Of a stretch of DNA of 64,000 bases, positions 46,690 to 56,098 are shown one piece after another (position 1 is the stretch's first letter; each line of letters starts with the position of its first letter). The notes below the pieces were generated by a model. It worked only from the letters and a program-made list of their open reading frames with translations, was not told the origin of the DNA and did no database searches. A program made the position numbers and the translations under genes. This stretch comes from Pedobacter sp. (GTDB taxonomy: Bacteria > Bacteroidota > Bacteroidia > Sphingobacteriales > Sphingobacteriaceae): positions 52,896 through 116,895 of the forward strand of contig NZ_JAVHXT010000015.1 in the NCBI RefSeq assembly GCF_031119335.1, written 5' to 3'.

Positions 46690-46731
46690 TTATGCAACCG
46701 ATTGCAATTAAAAATTTATTTTGTATTTTGG
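46690..46731. promoter_or_regulatory. xylan-regulon operator 4 in divergent promoter
   Basis: TTATGCAACCGATTGCAATT at 46690-46709, identical to operator 2. On the + strand TTG (46702-46704) is 19 bp before TATTTTGG (46724-46731), one mismatch from TAnnTTTG. On the minus strand the operator's TTG is 20 bp before TAACTTCA. One operator may therefore repress both the GH43 and the esterase genes. Confidence 0.75.
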
Positions 46732-46848
46732 AAGGGTGTTGTTACTTGTAATGAAGACTTTTCGTTAAGTTCCTCGTAATGTTAGCTTGCGGTTATCTAC
46801 CTAGAATATTGTATCACCTAAATAGTAATTAGATTTATAGATATTAAG

Positions 46849-48765
46849 ATGAAAAGAGTTTTTTTAGCATTGATATTATTAGTTACTTATGTGTGTAGTT
46901 TCGCACAAATAAAATTGCCAAGCTTAATAAGTAATGGCATGGTATTACAACGTGATGAATTGATAAAGATTTGGGGTTGGGCTGCGCCATCAGAAAAAAT
47001 CACTATTGAATTTATCGGTAAAAAATATCAGGCAGTTGCCAATAATAAAGGAGAGTGGGCAGTAAATGTAGCCCCGCAAGAAGCAGGCGGGCCGCATCAA
47101 ATGGTTTTAACCGCAAGCAATAAAATTGTTTTGACGAATATTTTATTTGGAGATGTTTGGCTTTGTAGTGGACAATCTAACATGGAACTAGCTATGAACC
47201 GTTTGATTGATAAATATCCAAAGGAAATCGCTAATGCGAAAAATGATAAAATTAGACAGTTTCTAGTGCCAGATGAGTATGATTTTAATGCTCAAAGAAG
47301 TGATTTTACTAATACAGGTTGGACGCAAGTAGATTCGAATACCATATTCAATTTTAGCGGAGTAGCTTATTTTTTCGCAAAGGAGATGTATGCTAAACAC
47401 AAAGTGCCAATTGGTATTATCAATGCTGCTTTGGGAGGTTCGCCTGCGCAGGCCTGGATTAGCGAGAAAGGCTTAAAAAAGTTTCCAAACTACTTTGAAG
47501 AAATGCAACGTTTCAAAAGCAGAGACCTGATTGATAGTTTGCAAAAGGCGGAAACGGCAAAAAGCAATCAATGGTATAATTTCCTACATCAAAATGATCT
47601 GGGTTTGAAAAATGCTTGGAAAATAAATGATAAAATTGATGATTGGGGCGAGATCATCCTGCCAGCTAGTTTCAATAGCTTAAATATGGGTTCGTTGAAT
47701 GGTGTAGTTTGGCTGAAAAGGGAGTTTTATCTAAAATCTAAACCCACAGTAGAACAGGCAAAGCTGCTGTTAGGTACCTTACGTGATGCAGATTCTACAT
47801 TTGTGAATGGACACTTTGTAGGCAATACTACTTATTTTTATCCCCCAAGGAGATACCTCTTTGCTACAGATCTGTTGAAGGAAAGTAAGAATGTAATTAC
47901 TGTACGCTTAGTAGTAAATAATGGTAGTGCAGAATTTGTGAGAGACAAACCTTATCAATTAATCACCGGAAAGGACACTACCAATATCGACGGTAAATGG
48001 AGTTATAAATGGGGCGTTCAGTCGACTGCGGCGCCTAGTAGCACTTTTTTTAGATGGAAATCTGGTGGTCTTTACAACGCAATGATTGCTCCTCTGAAGA
48101 ACTACCGCATAAAAGGGGCGATCTGGTATCAAGGGGAGTCGAATACGGGAAATCCGAAAGAGTATGGCTCTTTAATGCGTACTTTGATGGCCGATTGGCA
48201 GGAAACCTTTGCAAAACCCCAACTGCCATTCTTGATAGTTCAGTTACCGAATTTTATGGAGACTAATGCTCAGCCGATGGAAAGTAGTTGGGCCGAAATG
48301 AGGGAACAGCAGCGCCAGTTAACTAAGTTACCTCATACTGCACTAATTACAACCATAGATTTAGGAGAGTGGAACGATATACATCCCCTAAATAAAAAGG
48401 ATGTTGGCAAGCGTTTGGCATTACAAGCAAGAAAAACAGTTTATAAAGAAAATATTGTTGGTGCTGGTCCAATATTTAAATCCTTAAAAAGAGAAGGGAA
48501 TAAGTTGGTGATGATATTTACTGAAACTGGTAAAGGTTTAGTAGCTAAAAACGGGAGTTTGAAATATTTTGCTATTGCTGGTAACGATAATAAATTTGTT
48601 TGGGCTGATGCTAAAATTGTAAGCGCTAATACGGTAGTAATTTCAAATACCAAAGTAGCTCATCCAGTTAAGGTGAGATATGCTTGGGCTGATAATCCCG
48701 AAGGGGCTAATTTATACAATTCTGAAGGGTTGGCAGCTTCTCCTTTTGAAGTGGAGATCCGTTAA
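46849..48765 (+). CDS. sialate O-acetylesterase-type (SASA) carbohydrate esterase
   Basis: A 638-residue secreted SGNH-fold esterase (signal peptide ending VCSFAQ). Block I is WLCSGQSNMELAM with Ser110 as nucleophile; AIWYQGESNTGN is block II/III; EWNDIHPLNKKDVGKRLALQA holds the Asp-x-x-His catalytic pair. A jelly-roll insertion (about 240-370) splits the esterase domain, which is common in this family. The name comes from sialic acid esterases, but the position in a xylan locus, with the regulon's operator, suggests de-acetylation of acetylxylan (inference). Confidence 0.9.
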   Translation: MKRVFLALILLVTYVCSFAQIKLPSLISNGMVLQRDELIKIWGWAAPSEKITIEFIGKKYQAVANNKGEWAVNVAPQEAGGPHQMVLTASNKIVLTNILFGDVWLCSGQSNMELAMNRLIDKYPKEIANAKNDKIRQFLVPDEYDFNAQRSDFTNTGWTQVDSNTIFNFSGVAYFFAKEMYAKHKVPIGIINAALGGSPAQAWISEKGLKKFPNYFEEMQRFKSRDLIDSLQKAETAKSNQWYNFLHQNDLGLKNAWKINDKIDDWGEIILPASFNSLNMGSLNGVVWLKREFYLKSKPTVEQAKLLLGTLRDADSTFVNGHFVGNTTYFYPPRRYLFATDLLKESKNVITVRLVVNNGSAEFVRDKPYQLITGKDTTNIDGKWSYKWGVQSTAAPSSTFFRWKSGGLYNAMIAPLKNYRIKGAIWYQGESNTGNPKEYGSLMRTLMADWQETFAKPQLPFLIVQLPNFMETNAQPMESSWAEMREQQRQLTKLPHTALITTIDLGEWNDIHPLNKKDVGKRLALQARKTVYKENIVGAGPIFKSLKREGNKLVMIFTETGKGLVAKNGSLKYFAIAGNDNKFVWADAKIVSANTVVISNTKVAHPVKVRYAWADNPEGANLYNSEGLAASPFEVEIR

Positions 48766-48838
48766 TTTGTAGCAAAATCATTCGATTAGGTTATAATTAA
48801 CTTGAATTATTTGTTAATTAATCTTTTTTCTAGGAAGG

Positions 48839-49085
48839 ATGTCGTCATTGCGAGAAACTGCCTGTCCCGACTTTTGCTATCGTGTGGACACAAATATTAG
48901 CAAATGTCATTTTCCTCCCCCTGCCCTCCCGAATAGCCGGGATAAACTCTCGAAGAGCGGGTATGCAAAATGCTTAAGCGCTACGTGTCCCCCTTTGGAG
49001 AGCCTGCTCCGATGCTTCGGAGGGGATTCAAGGGGGAGGAACGAGATGTGTCCACACGATAGGAATTTTCGGGAAAGCAATCTTA
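48839..49085. repeat. composite nested inverted repeat, copy 2 (inverted)
   Basis: The outer layer begins GTCATTGCGAGAAACTG and ends GAAAGCAATCT. The nested inverted repeat has arms CTATCGTGTGGACACA (48877-48892) and the complement (49047-49062). The interior is the reverse complement of copy 1 (for example AATGCTTAAGCGCTACGTG), plus about 30 extra bases that include a CTCCGATGCTTCGGAG hairpin. This shows that two related elements of about 190 bp were placed in opposite orientations about 33 kb apart. Confidence 0.8.
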
Positions 49086-49183
49086 AAGCGATAGTTTTAA
49101 TGCCCCGTGATAATTATAGGATTTTTTCTTGCGTCACATCAAAAATGTAAGCCCTATAATTCACTTTATCAGTTCGAAGAAAC

Positions 49184-49215
49184 AAAAAAAGGCAGTTCAT
49201 TTTTGAACTGCCTTT
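49184..49215 (-). terminator. terminator of the SusC-SusD-GH10 operon
   Basis: AAAGGCAGTTCA / TGAACTGCCTTT with an A7 run on the + strand, giving a T7 tail on the minus strand, about 20 bp past the GH10 stop. Confidence 0.9.
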
Positions 49216-49233
49216 AACTATCAAAGCGTTAAT

Positions 49234-50919
49234 TTAGTTTTGACCGTTGCTTAGTAAGCCTTGTTTAAAACCTGCGTAAGCTGGTTTCTTGTTAAAGTCT
49301 TTATCGAATAACAGCGGATAATCTAGCTTATTTTCGGTTACGTTGGTACTAGAGTTTAACCAGCTAGAAGTGTCATCAACTCCCCAAATGGTTATGCCAC
49401 CTCTTTGCGCAGGCGGAACGTATTTCAAATAGGTAGCAACTACAAATTTGTACATTGCTGCTTGTAATCTCAAATCATAAGCGCTTGCTTTGAAACCTGC
49501 CTGAGGGTTAGGGCCTCCTGGATTAATCCTCATATCCAACTCCGTTATTTTAACCTTTAGGCCAGTGGAAGCCAGCTTTTGCATCATGCTAATGATGTTT
49601 GCATAAGGCGTAGAGATAAGCATGTGCATTTGCGTGCCCACTCCGGTAATACCTGTGTTGGCTGCTTTTAGCTCTTTTGCCATCGCTACAAAAGCATCAA
49701 GTTTGGCAGTGCTGCTTTCTAAGTTAAAATCGTTCATATATAGATCTAAACTTGGGTCTACTGCTTTTGCATATTGGAAGGCCTTTGCGGCGTAATCCTT
49801 ACCTAAATAGTTTTGCCATACAAAAATATCGGTACGACCAGAAGGAGTAGGAGTGTTCGTATTATTTCTCAATTCTCCAGTTTCTGCAAAAGGTTCGTTG
49901 ATTACATCCCAACCCTTTATCTTCCCTTTATAGTGATTTAAAACAGTCTCAATATGGCTTTTCATTGCATTATCTACAATTGCTACAATAGCAGGTCCTG
50001 TTGGGGGAGGTACTGCAGCTGCATCCATAATGCTCACATCGTCTAGGTAGAGCGTATTGGCTGTTGAACTACCTAAATCGAAAGCAAGTTGTATGGCGGT
50101 CACATCGGCAGGCACTGTGTATGTATCCAGTACCCTTGCATAATTAGTGGTTACAGGTTTGCCTCCGCGATAAATTACCGCATCAGCCGTTGCTCCTTTG
50201 TAAGGTCTAATTTCGATTTGTACGCTCGTATTTGTTGTTCCTTTGATGTAGTAAGAGATGTTGTAAGTTTTGCCGGCAGTTACAGGAATTTGAGCCTTAG
50301 TAATCATCTGTAATCGCCACGCATCTGGACTGGTGCCAGGCACTACCACTTGTATAGCTTTTGAACCTGAGTTCGTATTGGTAGTAACGCTCGTAAATTG
50401 GCCAGAACCATTAAGCACGCTCCAGCCATCTGCTGGTTCAGCTGCAGTGCCTATCGTGGTAGTTTCAAAGCCAGGGTTTATCGCCAGATTAGTAGCACCG
50501 CCGCCTGTACTACCGCCACCAACTAAATTGTTGTAATAGCTAGCTCGTTGTTGGCTGTGCCATACCAAAGTGTGTCCAAAAACTTCTAAACCTGCGTTTT
50601 TAGCAAGATTATAGAAATTATCTGCCATTGTGAAATCGTAGCTGCCATCTGCTCTAACAATAGAGCCATTTTTTAGCTCATTACCAAAGGTGATGTTGCC
50701 AGCTTCTGCCTTTACAATGTCCCAATACTTTTGATTAGTTGTTGACAATCCGTACTCGGCAGCAATACCAATTGGAAAATCAGCGGAGCTTTTAAGCGGA
50801 CCGGTAAAATCTGTAAAATCGCCATCATTTTCAAAACCGCCGTTCTGGCTATCCTTTTTACAACCGGTAGCTAAGGCGAGGGCAACAATTGCCAAATAAA
50901 ACAGTTTATATCGTTTCAT
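49234..50919 (-). CDS. GH10 endo-xylanase lipoprotein with inserted CBM
   Basis: A 561-residue surface lipoprotein (ALATGCKKDS, Cys20). The GH10 barrel begins near residue 45 (FPIGIAAEYGL ... FGHTLVWHSQQ). It is interrupted after about residue 133 by a Gly/Ser linker and a CBM4/9-like module (145-297, NLAINPGFETT ... NTLYLDDVSIMD), then resumes with Glu342 (acid/base, GWDVINEPFAE) and Glu460 (nucleophile, VKITELDMRI). This split layout is known from Bacteroidota xylan-locus GH10 enzymes. It is the last gene after SusC and SusD (26-bp gap), so it is probably the outer-surface enzyme that makes oligosaccharides for import. Confidence 0.94.
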   Translation of the reverse strand: MKRYKLFYLAIVALALATGCKKDSQNGGFENDGDFTDFTGPLKSSADFPIGIAAEYGLSTTNQKYWDIVKAEAGNITFGNELKNGSIVRADGSYDFTMADNFYNLAKNAGLEVFGHTLVWHSQQRASYYNNLVGGGSTGGGATNLAINPGFETTTIGTAAEPADGWSVLNGSGQFTSVTTNTNSGSKAIQVVVPGTSPDAWRLQMITKAQIPVTAGKTYNISYYIKGTTNTSVQIEIRPYKGATADAVIYRGGKPVTTNYARVLDTYTVPADVTAIQLAFDLGSSTANTLYLDDVSIMDAAAVPPPTGPAIVAIVDNAMKSHIETVLNHYKGKIKGWDVINEPFAETGELRNNTNTPTPSGRTDIFVWQNYLGKDYAAKAFQYAKAVDPSLDLYMNDFNLESSTAKLDAFVAMAKELKAANTGITGVGTQMHMLISTPYANIISMMQKLASTGLKVKITELDMRINPGGPNPQAGFKASAYDLRLQAAMYKFVVATYLKYVPPAQRGGITIWGVDDTSSWLNSSTNVTENKLDYPLLFDKDFNKKPAYAGFKQGLLSNGQN

Positions 50920-50945
50920 AATTTCTTCTTTAGTTTGATTGATTT

Positions 50946-52754
50946 TTAATAACCAGGGTTTTGTGGAAACTTATCTCTATTAGTTAACAAGTCTATTTGT
51001 GAAGCAGAAGGAATAGGTCTTAGCACGTGGAAATCTTTAATGTTAGGCAGGGCCATCTCATTGTATAGCTTTGCTCTTTCTACTAAAGTACGTGTGCGGG
51101 TTAAATCGAACCATCTTTGCATTTCTCCATATAATTCTCTAGTTCTCTCATCTAAAATATAGTTTAGGGTTACCGTGCCACCTGAGATTTGTAAAGCCGC
51201 AACAGCAGTTGCATTTTGTGCAGGTGTATTGGTTGTACGGTAAGCCGCCCTAGTTCTTATAGCGTTAATCATGGTTGCAGCATCTCCAGGTCTGTTAGCT
51301 TTAAAAGCTGCTTCTGCGGCAATTAGAAAGGTTTCTCCTAAGCGCATTAAAATAATTGGTCTGTCAGAAGCATCGTTAAAGTGCTGTTTTGTTCTATCTA
51401 AATGTTTGGTAAGTGTAGGAAACCATTCTGGACCATATTGGGATGGTGCTACAATTACACCTTTAAATGCTTGTCTTTCCGCAACGGTAACTTCTCTTCC
51501 TGGCATATAGATAGCAGTATCAACACCTTTTGTAAGAGAAACTGTAACGCCATTTCTTGTTGTCGTAAATGCTGGTGTAGTTGTTTGCACGTCATTGCTC
51601 GAAGTAGAAGGTAAGTTCATGATCCAAGCTTTTTGGAAAGTGCCGTCGTATCTTGCATCATTGGTTCTGTTATCGAATGTAGTGTAGGTGTATGGAGTTG
51701 GCCTAAATCTACGGAACATACGGCCATTTGCTTGGTCACGGGCCATCATTTGTGTAGTGTTATTTGGCGCTCCTGGGATACCTTCGTTCACGTTTCTAGT
51801 TAAGGTGTAGAAGGTAGTCCAATACATATTCAACCTGTTTTCCTTATTGCCGCTAGCAGGTGCATTGGTAGAGTTAAAGCCGCTTTCAGAATACAATGGG
51901 TCTGTATTTCTATCTGCAACAAACAATACCTCTTTTCCGTATTCGTTTCCTTCTTTGAAAATGTCAGCGAAATTTGCTTCTAAGTCAATGCCGTAAGTTG
52001 CCTTGTTGGTAATTAAGCTGTTAGCAGTTGTGTAAGCATTGTTAAAGTCTGGCACGCCATCACCTTCTCTAGCTGCTGGATCCCAACCTTTGGTGAGGTA
52101 AACTTTAGCCAGCAAGTGCATAGCTGCCGCACGAGATGCTCTGCCCTTAGACTGTCCAGCTTGGATATCACCTAATTGTTGCGAAGCTTCGGTCAAATCT
52201 TTAATAATAGCTGCATATACGTCTTTTTTAGGCGCACGAAAATCTTCCGTACTTGGTTGGTTATTAAATTTCAATTTTAACGGAACATCTCCAAAGGTTT
52301 GCACCAATAGGAAATAATAGAATGCTCTTAAAAACTTAGCTTCCCCTAATAACTTATTTTTCGCTGCATCAGGTATGTCGGCTGTTGGACCTAGTTCCAA
52401 AATTCCATTAAGATTATTGATGGGAACATAACTGTTATCCCAAACACCTTGTATAGTTCCGTTTTGTGCATTGATGTTGGTGTAGTTGTGAAAGTCTAAA
52501 CCTCCATCGCCCCCTCTAATTACCTCATCGGTGCCAGCAACTTGCGAAGAGGTAAAGCCTTCACTTCCCCAAAAATAGCGGGTAGTTGCATAAGATGCGT
52601 TTAATCCAGCTTGTAAACCGTCTGCTGTTCTAAACGACTCTGGTCCTAAGTTGGCCCTATATTCAGGTTCTAGTATTTTTTTACAGCTTATTGGTGTAAC
52701 CGCCGCTAGAGCTAAGGCTAACCATCCTATTTTAATATTTTGATGTATTTTCAT
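50946..52754 (-). CDS. SusD/RagB-family lipoprotein of the xylan locus
   Basis: A 602-residue SusD-like glycan-binding lipoprotein (TPISCKKILEPEYRANLGPE, lipobox Cys). N-terminal TPR-like part: LLGEAKFLRAFYYFLLVQTFGDVPLKLK. C-terminal part: RPIILMRLGETFLIAAEAAFKANRPGDAATMINAIRTRAAYR and ILDERTRELYGEMQRWFDLTRTRTLVERA, typical of RagB/SusD. It lies between the SusC gene (23 bp) and the CBM-containing GH10 gene. A xylan or arabinoxylan oligosaccharide ligand is expected from context. Confidence 0.94.
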   Translation of the reverse strand: MKIHQNIKIGWLALALAAVTPISCKKILEPEYRANLGPESFRTADGLQAGLNASYATTRYFWGSEGFTSSQVAGTDEVIRGGDGGLDFHNYTNINAQNGTIQGVWDNSYVPINNLNGILELGPTADIPDAAKNKLLGEAKFLRAFYYFLLVQTFGDVPLKLKFNNQPSTEDFRAPKKDVYAAIIKDLTEASQQLGDIQAGQSKGRASRAAAMHLLAKVYLTKGWDPAAREGDGVPDFNNAYTTANSLITNKATYGIDLEANFADIFKEGNEYGKEVLFVADRNTDPLYSESGFNSTNAPASGNKENRLNMYWTTFYTLTRNVNEGIPGAPNNTTQMMARDQANGRMFRRFRPTPYTYTTFDNRTNDARYDGTFQKAWIMNLPSTSSNDVQTTTPAFTTTRNGVTVSLTKGVDTAIYMPGREVTVAERQAFKGVIVAPSQYGPEWFPTLTKHLDRTKQHFNDASDRPIILMRLGETFLIAAEAAFKANRPGDAATMINAIRTRAAYRTTNTPAQNATAVAALQISGGTVTLNYILDERTRELYGEMQRWFDLTRTRTLVERAKLYNEMALPNIKDFHVLRPIPSASQIDLLTNRDKFPQNPGY

Positions 52755-52777
52755 TTTCTTATAATTCTAGCTGTTAA

Positions 52778-55700
52778 TTAAAATTTAGCGTTAATACCGA
52801 AGATGAATTGGCGTGTAGATGGCAAATCTAATCCAACGGTTATTGCACGCCTATTGTCGATAGCATTGTTTCCAATTGCGCCGCCAACTCCTGTTCCTTC
52901 AGGATCTACGCCTAATCCAGATTTTACAAATGGAGAGTAAAGAATGAACGGATTGTTGGCTGTTGCATATACTCTAAGTGAACTTAAGCCAATAGCGTTT
53001 GAAAGCTTGTTGGGGAAATTGTAACCAAGATTGATACTTCTCATTTTTACAAAGGAGCCATCATGATAACCCAATGTTGAAGAGTACGGTATGCTCGTAG
53101 CACCACCCGCTGGTCTAGGGAAGGCGTTAGTAGGATTGGTTGGTGTCCAATAATCTACTTTAGGTTGATTTACTCTACCATTCAAAAATGCGAAGTAACC
53201 TGTGCCTGTGCCATCTGTAGTTAAGTAAGGAACTACAATTTTATTACCTAATCTAGAGAAAAGCACAGCAGATAAATCGAAACCTTTGTAGGTGAAGCGT
53301 GTGGTGAAGCCCATAATTACATCTGGTTGGAAAGTGCCGATGATGCTTCTGTCATGATCTGTAATGGCACCATCTGGTACACCATTAGGACCACTGATGT
53401 CTGCAATTTTAATTTGTCCAGGTGTTGCTCCATATCGATTAGCTTCTACAGCCTCTGAGGTTTGCCATATACCCGTTTTAGTATAGTCGTAAATCACATT
53501 TATAGGTTGGCCAACAAACCATCCGTTACCTATATCGCGTGTTTGACCTTCGTTAGCTAGTCGTTCTATTTTTTCTCTGTTAATGGCAAAGTTAAAATCG
53601 GTAGACCATGTAAATCCATCGCTGCCTTTGCTTGTAATGTTTTGCGTGCTGATGTTAAATTCGATACCTTTTCCGCTTGTTGCTGCGGCGTTGGTCCAAT
53701 AGCTTGTAGCTCCATTACTTCTAGGCAGCTCTTTTTGAACGATCAAATTGTCTGTTTTTTGTTGATAGACCTCAATAGAGCCTGCTATTCTGTTGTTAAG
53801 TAATGCGTAATCTAAGCCTAAATTAAACTGTTTGGTGTTTTCCCACCTTAAATCGGCATTAGGTAGCATGCTAATGAAACTTCCCTGTACATTTTCGGTA
53901 CCGTAGTTATAGTTGTTGTTACTTAAGGAACCTCTAGTTGCATCTGTTGGAATACCTGGATTTCCAGTTACCCCGTAAGAAGCCCTAAGTTTTAGGTTTG
54001 AAAATACCTTTTGGTTTTGCATGAAGCTTTCATTGGTAATATTCCATCCAATAGCTGCGGCTGGGTAATTTAAATACTTGTTAACAGGAAATACAGCAGA
54101 GCCATCTCTTCTAAAAGTGAAAGTGGCCATGTAGCGATCCTTATAGGCATAATTTAACCTACCCATAAATGACTGTAACCCACCTCTGGTGAAGGCATTT
54201 GCTCCGTGATTTATAGCTGTAATTGTTTTTGCTACGAAGAAATTATAGTACTGTATTGATTCGTTAGGAAAGCCTACGCCATTAAAACCGTTGATAAACG
54301 AGCGATCTCTTTGTGTAGACCACAAGCCCGTGAAGTTAATTCTGTGATCTTTAGCTATAGTTTTATCATAGGTTAGTAGGTTTTCCATTAATATAGAATA
54401 GGCTTCCGCATTTGTTATGCTTGCCGTAGCACTGGCATTATTTGCTGCATCAGGTTTGATGATAGTTCTAGGACCAGAAAATGTACCTCTAGCTTCTTGT
54501 CTAAAATCCAAACCTAAATTTAGTTTATATTTTAAGCCTTCAATAATGCTAACTTCTGCATATAACACATTATTTGTTCTAAGCCTTCTTGTGCGGTCCA
54601 CAATATTATTCCTGTCATTAAGTGTGAGTGGATTAGCAGTTGCTGTTTCATCTACCGTACCTGCTTGCGGATATAATAACATGGAGCCGTCTGCATTAAA
54701 CGCTGGGGCAAGCGGAGTGATACGCATGGTGGCGTAAAGAGGATTAACGCCAGCTCCATTATTGTAGTTTAGTGTATTTCTTGTGGTTAATCCAATTTTT
54801 AGATAGCTGGTAAGCGTAGCATCTATGGTAGTACTTAAAGAATAACGCTCAAAACCAACACCCGTAATTACACCGCTTTCGTTAAAATAACCTGCAGAGA
54901 TATTGTAATTAATATTCTCAGCGCCACCATTTATTCCTAATTGTTGGTTGGTTACGAAACCCTGTTTGTAAAGATGGTCTTGCCAATTGGTGGAAACGCC
55001 GTTAGCAATACCTTGTTGTTCTAATGGAGAATATCCCGCAGAGTATGCTGGCGAGGCCGCATTCCTAAAGGCTACAAATTCTTCTCCATTAAATTGTTGG
55101 TATTGGTCACGAACATTGTTGATGCCGTAGAAAGAATTATAACTAAGCGCAGGCTTTCCAATTTTTCCTCGTTTAGAGGTGATTAAAATTACACCGTTGG
55201 ATCCTCTAGCGCCGTAAATGGCAGTAGAAGAAGCATCTTTTAAGATGTCTATACTTGCGATATCGTCGTTGTTGATTTCGTTGATACTGCCGCCAAAAGG
55301 TACACCGTCTAATACAATTAAGGGGTCGCTATTGTTACTTAAAGACCTGCCTCCACGTATTCTGATTTGACCAGCTGCTCCAGGTCTAGAGCTATTCCTG
55401 GCAATATCAACCCCAGAAACCCTCCCTTGCAATGCTGCAATAGCATTTGGCGCTGGTACTTCTAATAAGGCTTCGCCTTTAATACCTGCAATTGCACCGG
55501 TAACATCAGATTTTTTCTGTTGCCCGTAGCCGATAACCACAACTTCGTTTAGGTTTTTTGAGTCGGGTGTTAACCCTAAGTTATAAAATGATGTGCTTGA
55601 GTTGATTGCAAATTCTTTTGTAGGATAGCCTATAAAAGATATTGCAATTGATTTGTCGCCGCTGTTGGCAACTATCGTAAATTCTCCGTTATTGTTGGTT

Positions 55701-55879
55701 ACGGTTGTTTTTCCAGATGGGATTAGTTTTACCCCAGCTCCTGGCATGGGTAAACTGTTTTCGTCTGTAACCTTGCCTTTTAGGGTAGTCTGGGCAAAGA
55801 GCAAGGTTGGGCTTAATCCCAAGAAAAGAATGAGTAAAAGCACATTCTTCATGAAAGATTGTTGTCTAGGTTTTTCCAT
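52778..55879 (-). CDS. SusC-family TonB-linked transporter of the xylan locus
   Basis: A 1033-residue outer-membrane importer. Signal peptide LLLILFLGLSPTLLFAQ; carboxypeptidase-regulatory-like domain (LKGKVTDENSLPMPGAGVKL); TonB/plug start LNEVVVIGYGQQKKSDVTGA; plug motifs IRIRGGRSLSNNSDPLIVLDGVP and ILKDASSTAIYGARGSNGVILITSKRG; barrel end FIFGINAKF. ATG 55879 or ATG 55852 (MKNVLLLILF) could be the start; the former is the longer frame. It is the first gene of the SusC-SusD-GH10 operon, with an operator about 120 bp upstream. Xylo-oligosaccharide import is inferred from the neighbouring genes. Confidence 0.94.
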   Translation of the reverse strand: MEKPRQQSFMKNVLLLILFLGLSPTLLFAQTTLKGKVTDENSLPMPGAGVKLIPSGKTTVTNNNGEFTIVANSGDKSIAISFIGYPTKEFAINSSTSFYNLGLTPDSKNLNEVVVIGYGQQKKSDVTGAIAGIKGEALLEVPAPNAIAALQGRVSGVDIARNSSRPGAAGQIRIRGGRSLSNNSDPLIVLDGVPFGGSINEINNDDIASIDILKDASSTAIYGARGSNGVILITSKRGKIGKPALSYNSFYGINNVRDQYQQFNGEEFVAFRNAASPAYSAGYSPLEQQGIANGVSTNWQDHLYKQGFVTNQQLGINGGAENINYNISAGYFNESGVITGVGFERYSLSTTIDATLTSYLKIGLTTRNTLNYNNGAGVNPLYATMRITPLAPAFNADGSMLLYPQAGTVDETATANPLTLNDRNNIVDRTRRLRTNNVLYAEVSIIEGLKYKLNLGLDFRQEARGTFSGPRTIIKPDAANNASATASITNAEAYSILMENLLTYDKTIAKDHRINFTGLWSTQRDRSFINGFNGVGFPNESIQYYNFFVAKTITAINHGANAFTRGGLQSFMGRLNYAYKDRYMATFTFRRDGSAVFPVNKYLNYPAAAIGWNITNESFMQNQKVFSNLKLRASYGVTGNPGIPTDATRGSLSNNNYNYGTENVQGSFISMLPNADLRWENTKQFNLGLDYALLNNRIAGSIEVYQQKTDNLIVQKELPRSNGATSYWTNAAATSGKGIEFNISTQNITSKGSDGFTWSTDFNFAINREKIERLANEGQTRDIGNGWFVGQPINVIYDYTKTGIWQTSEAVEANRYGATPGQIKIADISGPNGVPDGAITDHDRSIIGTFQPDVIMGFTTRFTYKGFDLSAVLFSRLGNKIVVPYLTTDGTGTGYFAFLNGRVNQPKVDYWTPTNPTNAFPRPAGGATSIPYSSTLGYHDGSFVKMRSINLGYNFPNKLSNAIGLSSLRVYATANNPFILYSPFVKSGLGVDPEGTGVGGAIGNNAIDNRRAITVGLDLPSTRQFIFGINAKF

Positions 55880-55974
55880 ACGGGTCTAATTTGAAAACGA
55901 TTTGGTTAGTTACGTTTAAATAATCTTAAGTGATATCCGCTTGTTTAAATTTGGCTTAAGGATATTTGGTTAGG

Positions 55975-56018
55975 GTAAATGTATAAAGTTAAATTTTAAT
56001 TTGCAACCGATTGCATAA
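55975..56018 (-). promoter_or_regulatory. xylan-regulon operator 5 with SusC promoter
   Basis: Operator ATTTGCAACCGATTGCATAA at 55999-56018. On the minus strand its TTG (56004-56006) is 21 bp before TACATTTA (55975-55982), one mismatch from TAnnTTTG. Repressor binding would cover the -33 element of the SusC-SusD-GH10 operon. Confidence 0.75.
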
Positions 56019-56072
56019 CTTTTTTTAACAATCTTTGTTTTTTGGTAGTTTTTAGAGAAAAATAAATTTCTT

Positions 56073-56098
56073 TTATGCTATCGATTGCATTAACTTTG
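56073..56098 (+). promoter_or_regulatory. xylan-regulon operator 6 with SDR promoter
   Basis: Operator TTATGCTATCGATTGCATTA at 56073-56092, overlapped at its right end by TAACTTTG (56091-56098), an exact -7 box. Here the operator would lie between -33 and -7, not on the -33. No clear -33 TTG is seen. Confidence 0.75.

Larger units (their letters stand above)
48766..49233. other. 468-bp intergenic region with repeat copy 2
   Basis: Gene-free interval between the convergent esterase and GH10 genes. It holds the second copy of the composite repeat (48839-49085) and the GH10 terminator (49184-49215). The stretch 49090-49180 shows nothing recognisable. Confidence 0.7.

Noticed and set aside
48839..49150. 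Open frame of about 100 codons inside the composite repeat
   Set aside because: It consists of repeat arms and GC-rich hairpins, has no protein-like composition, and an equivalent short frame occurs in the other repeat copy for the same reason.
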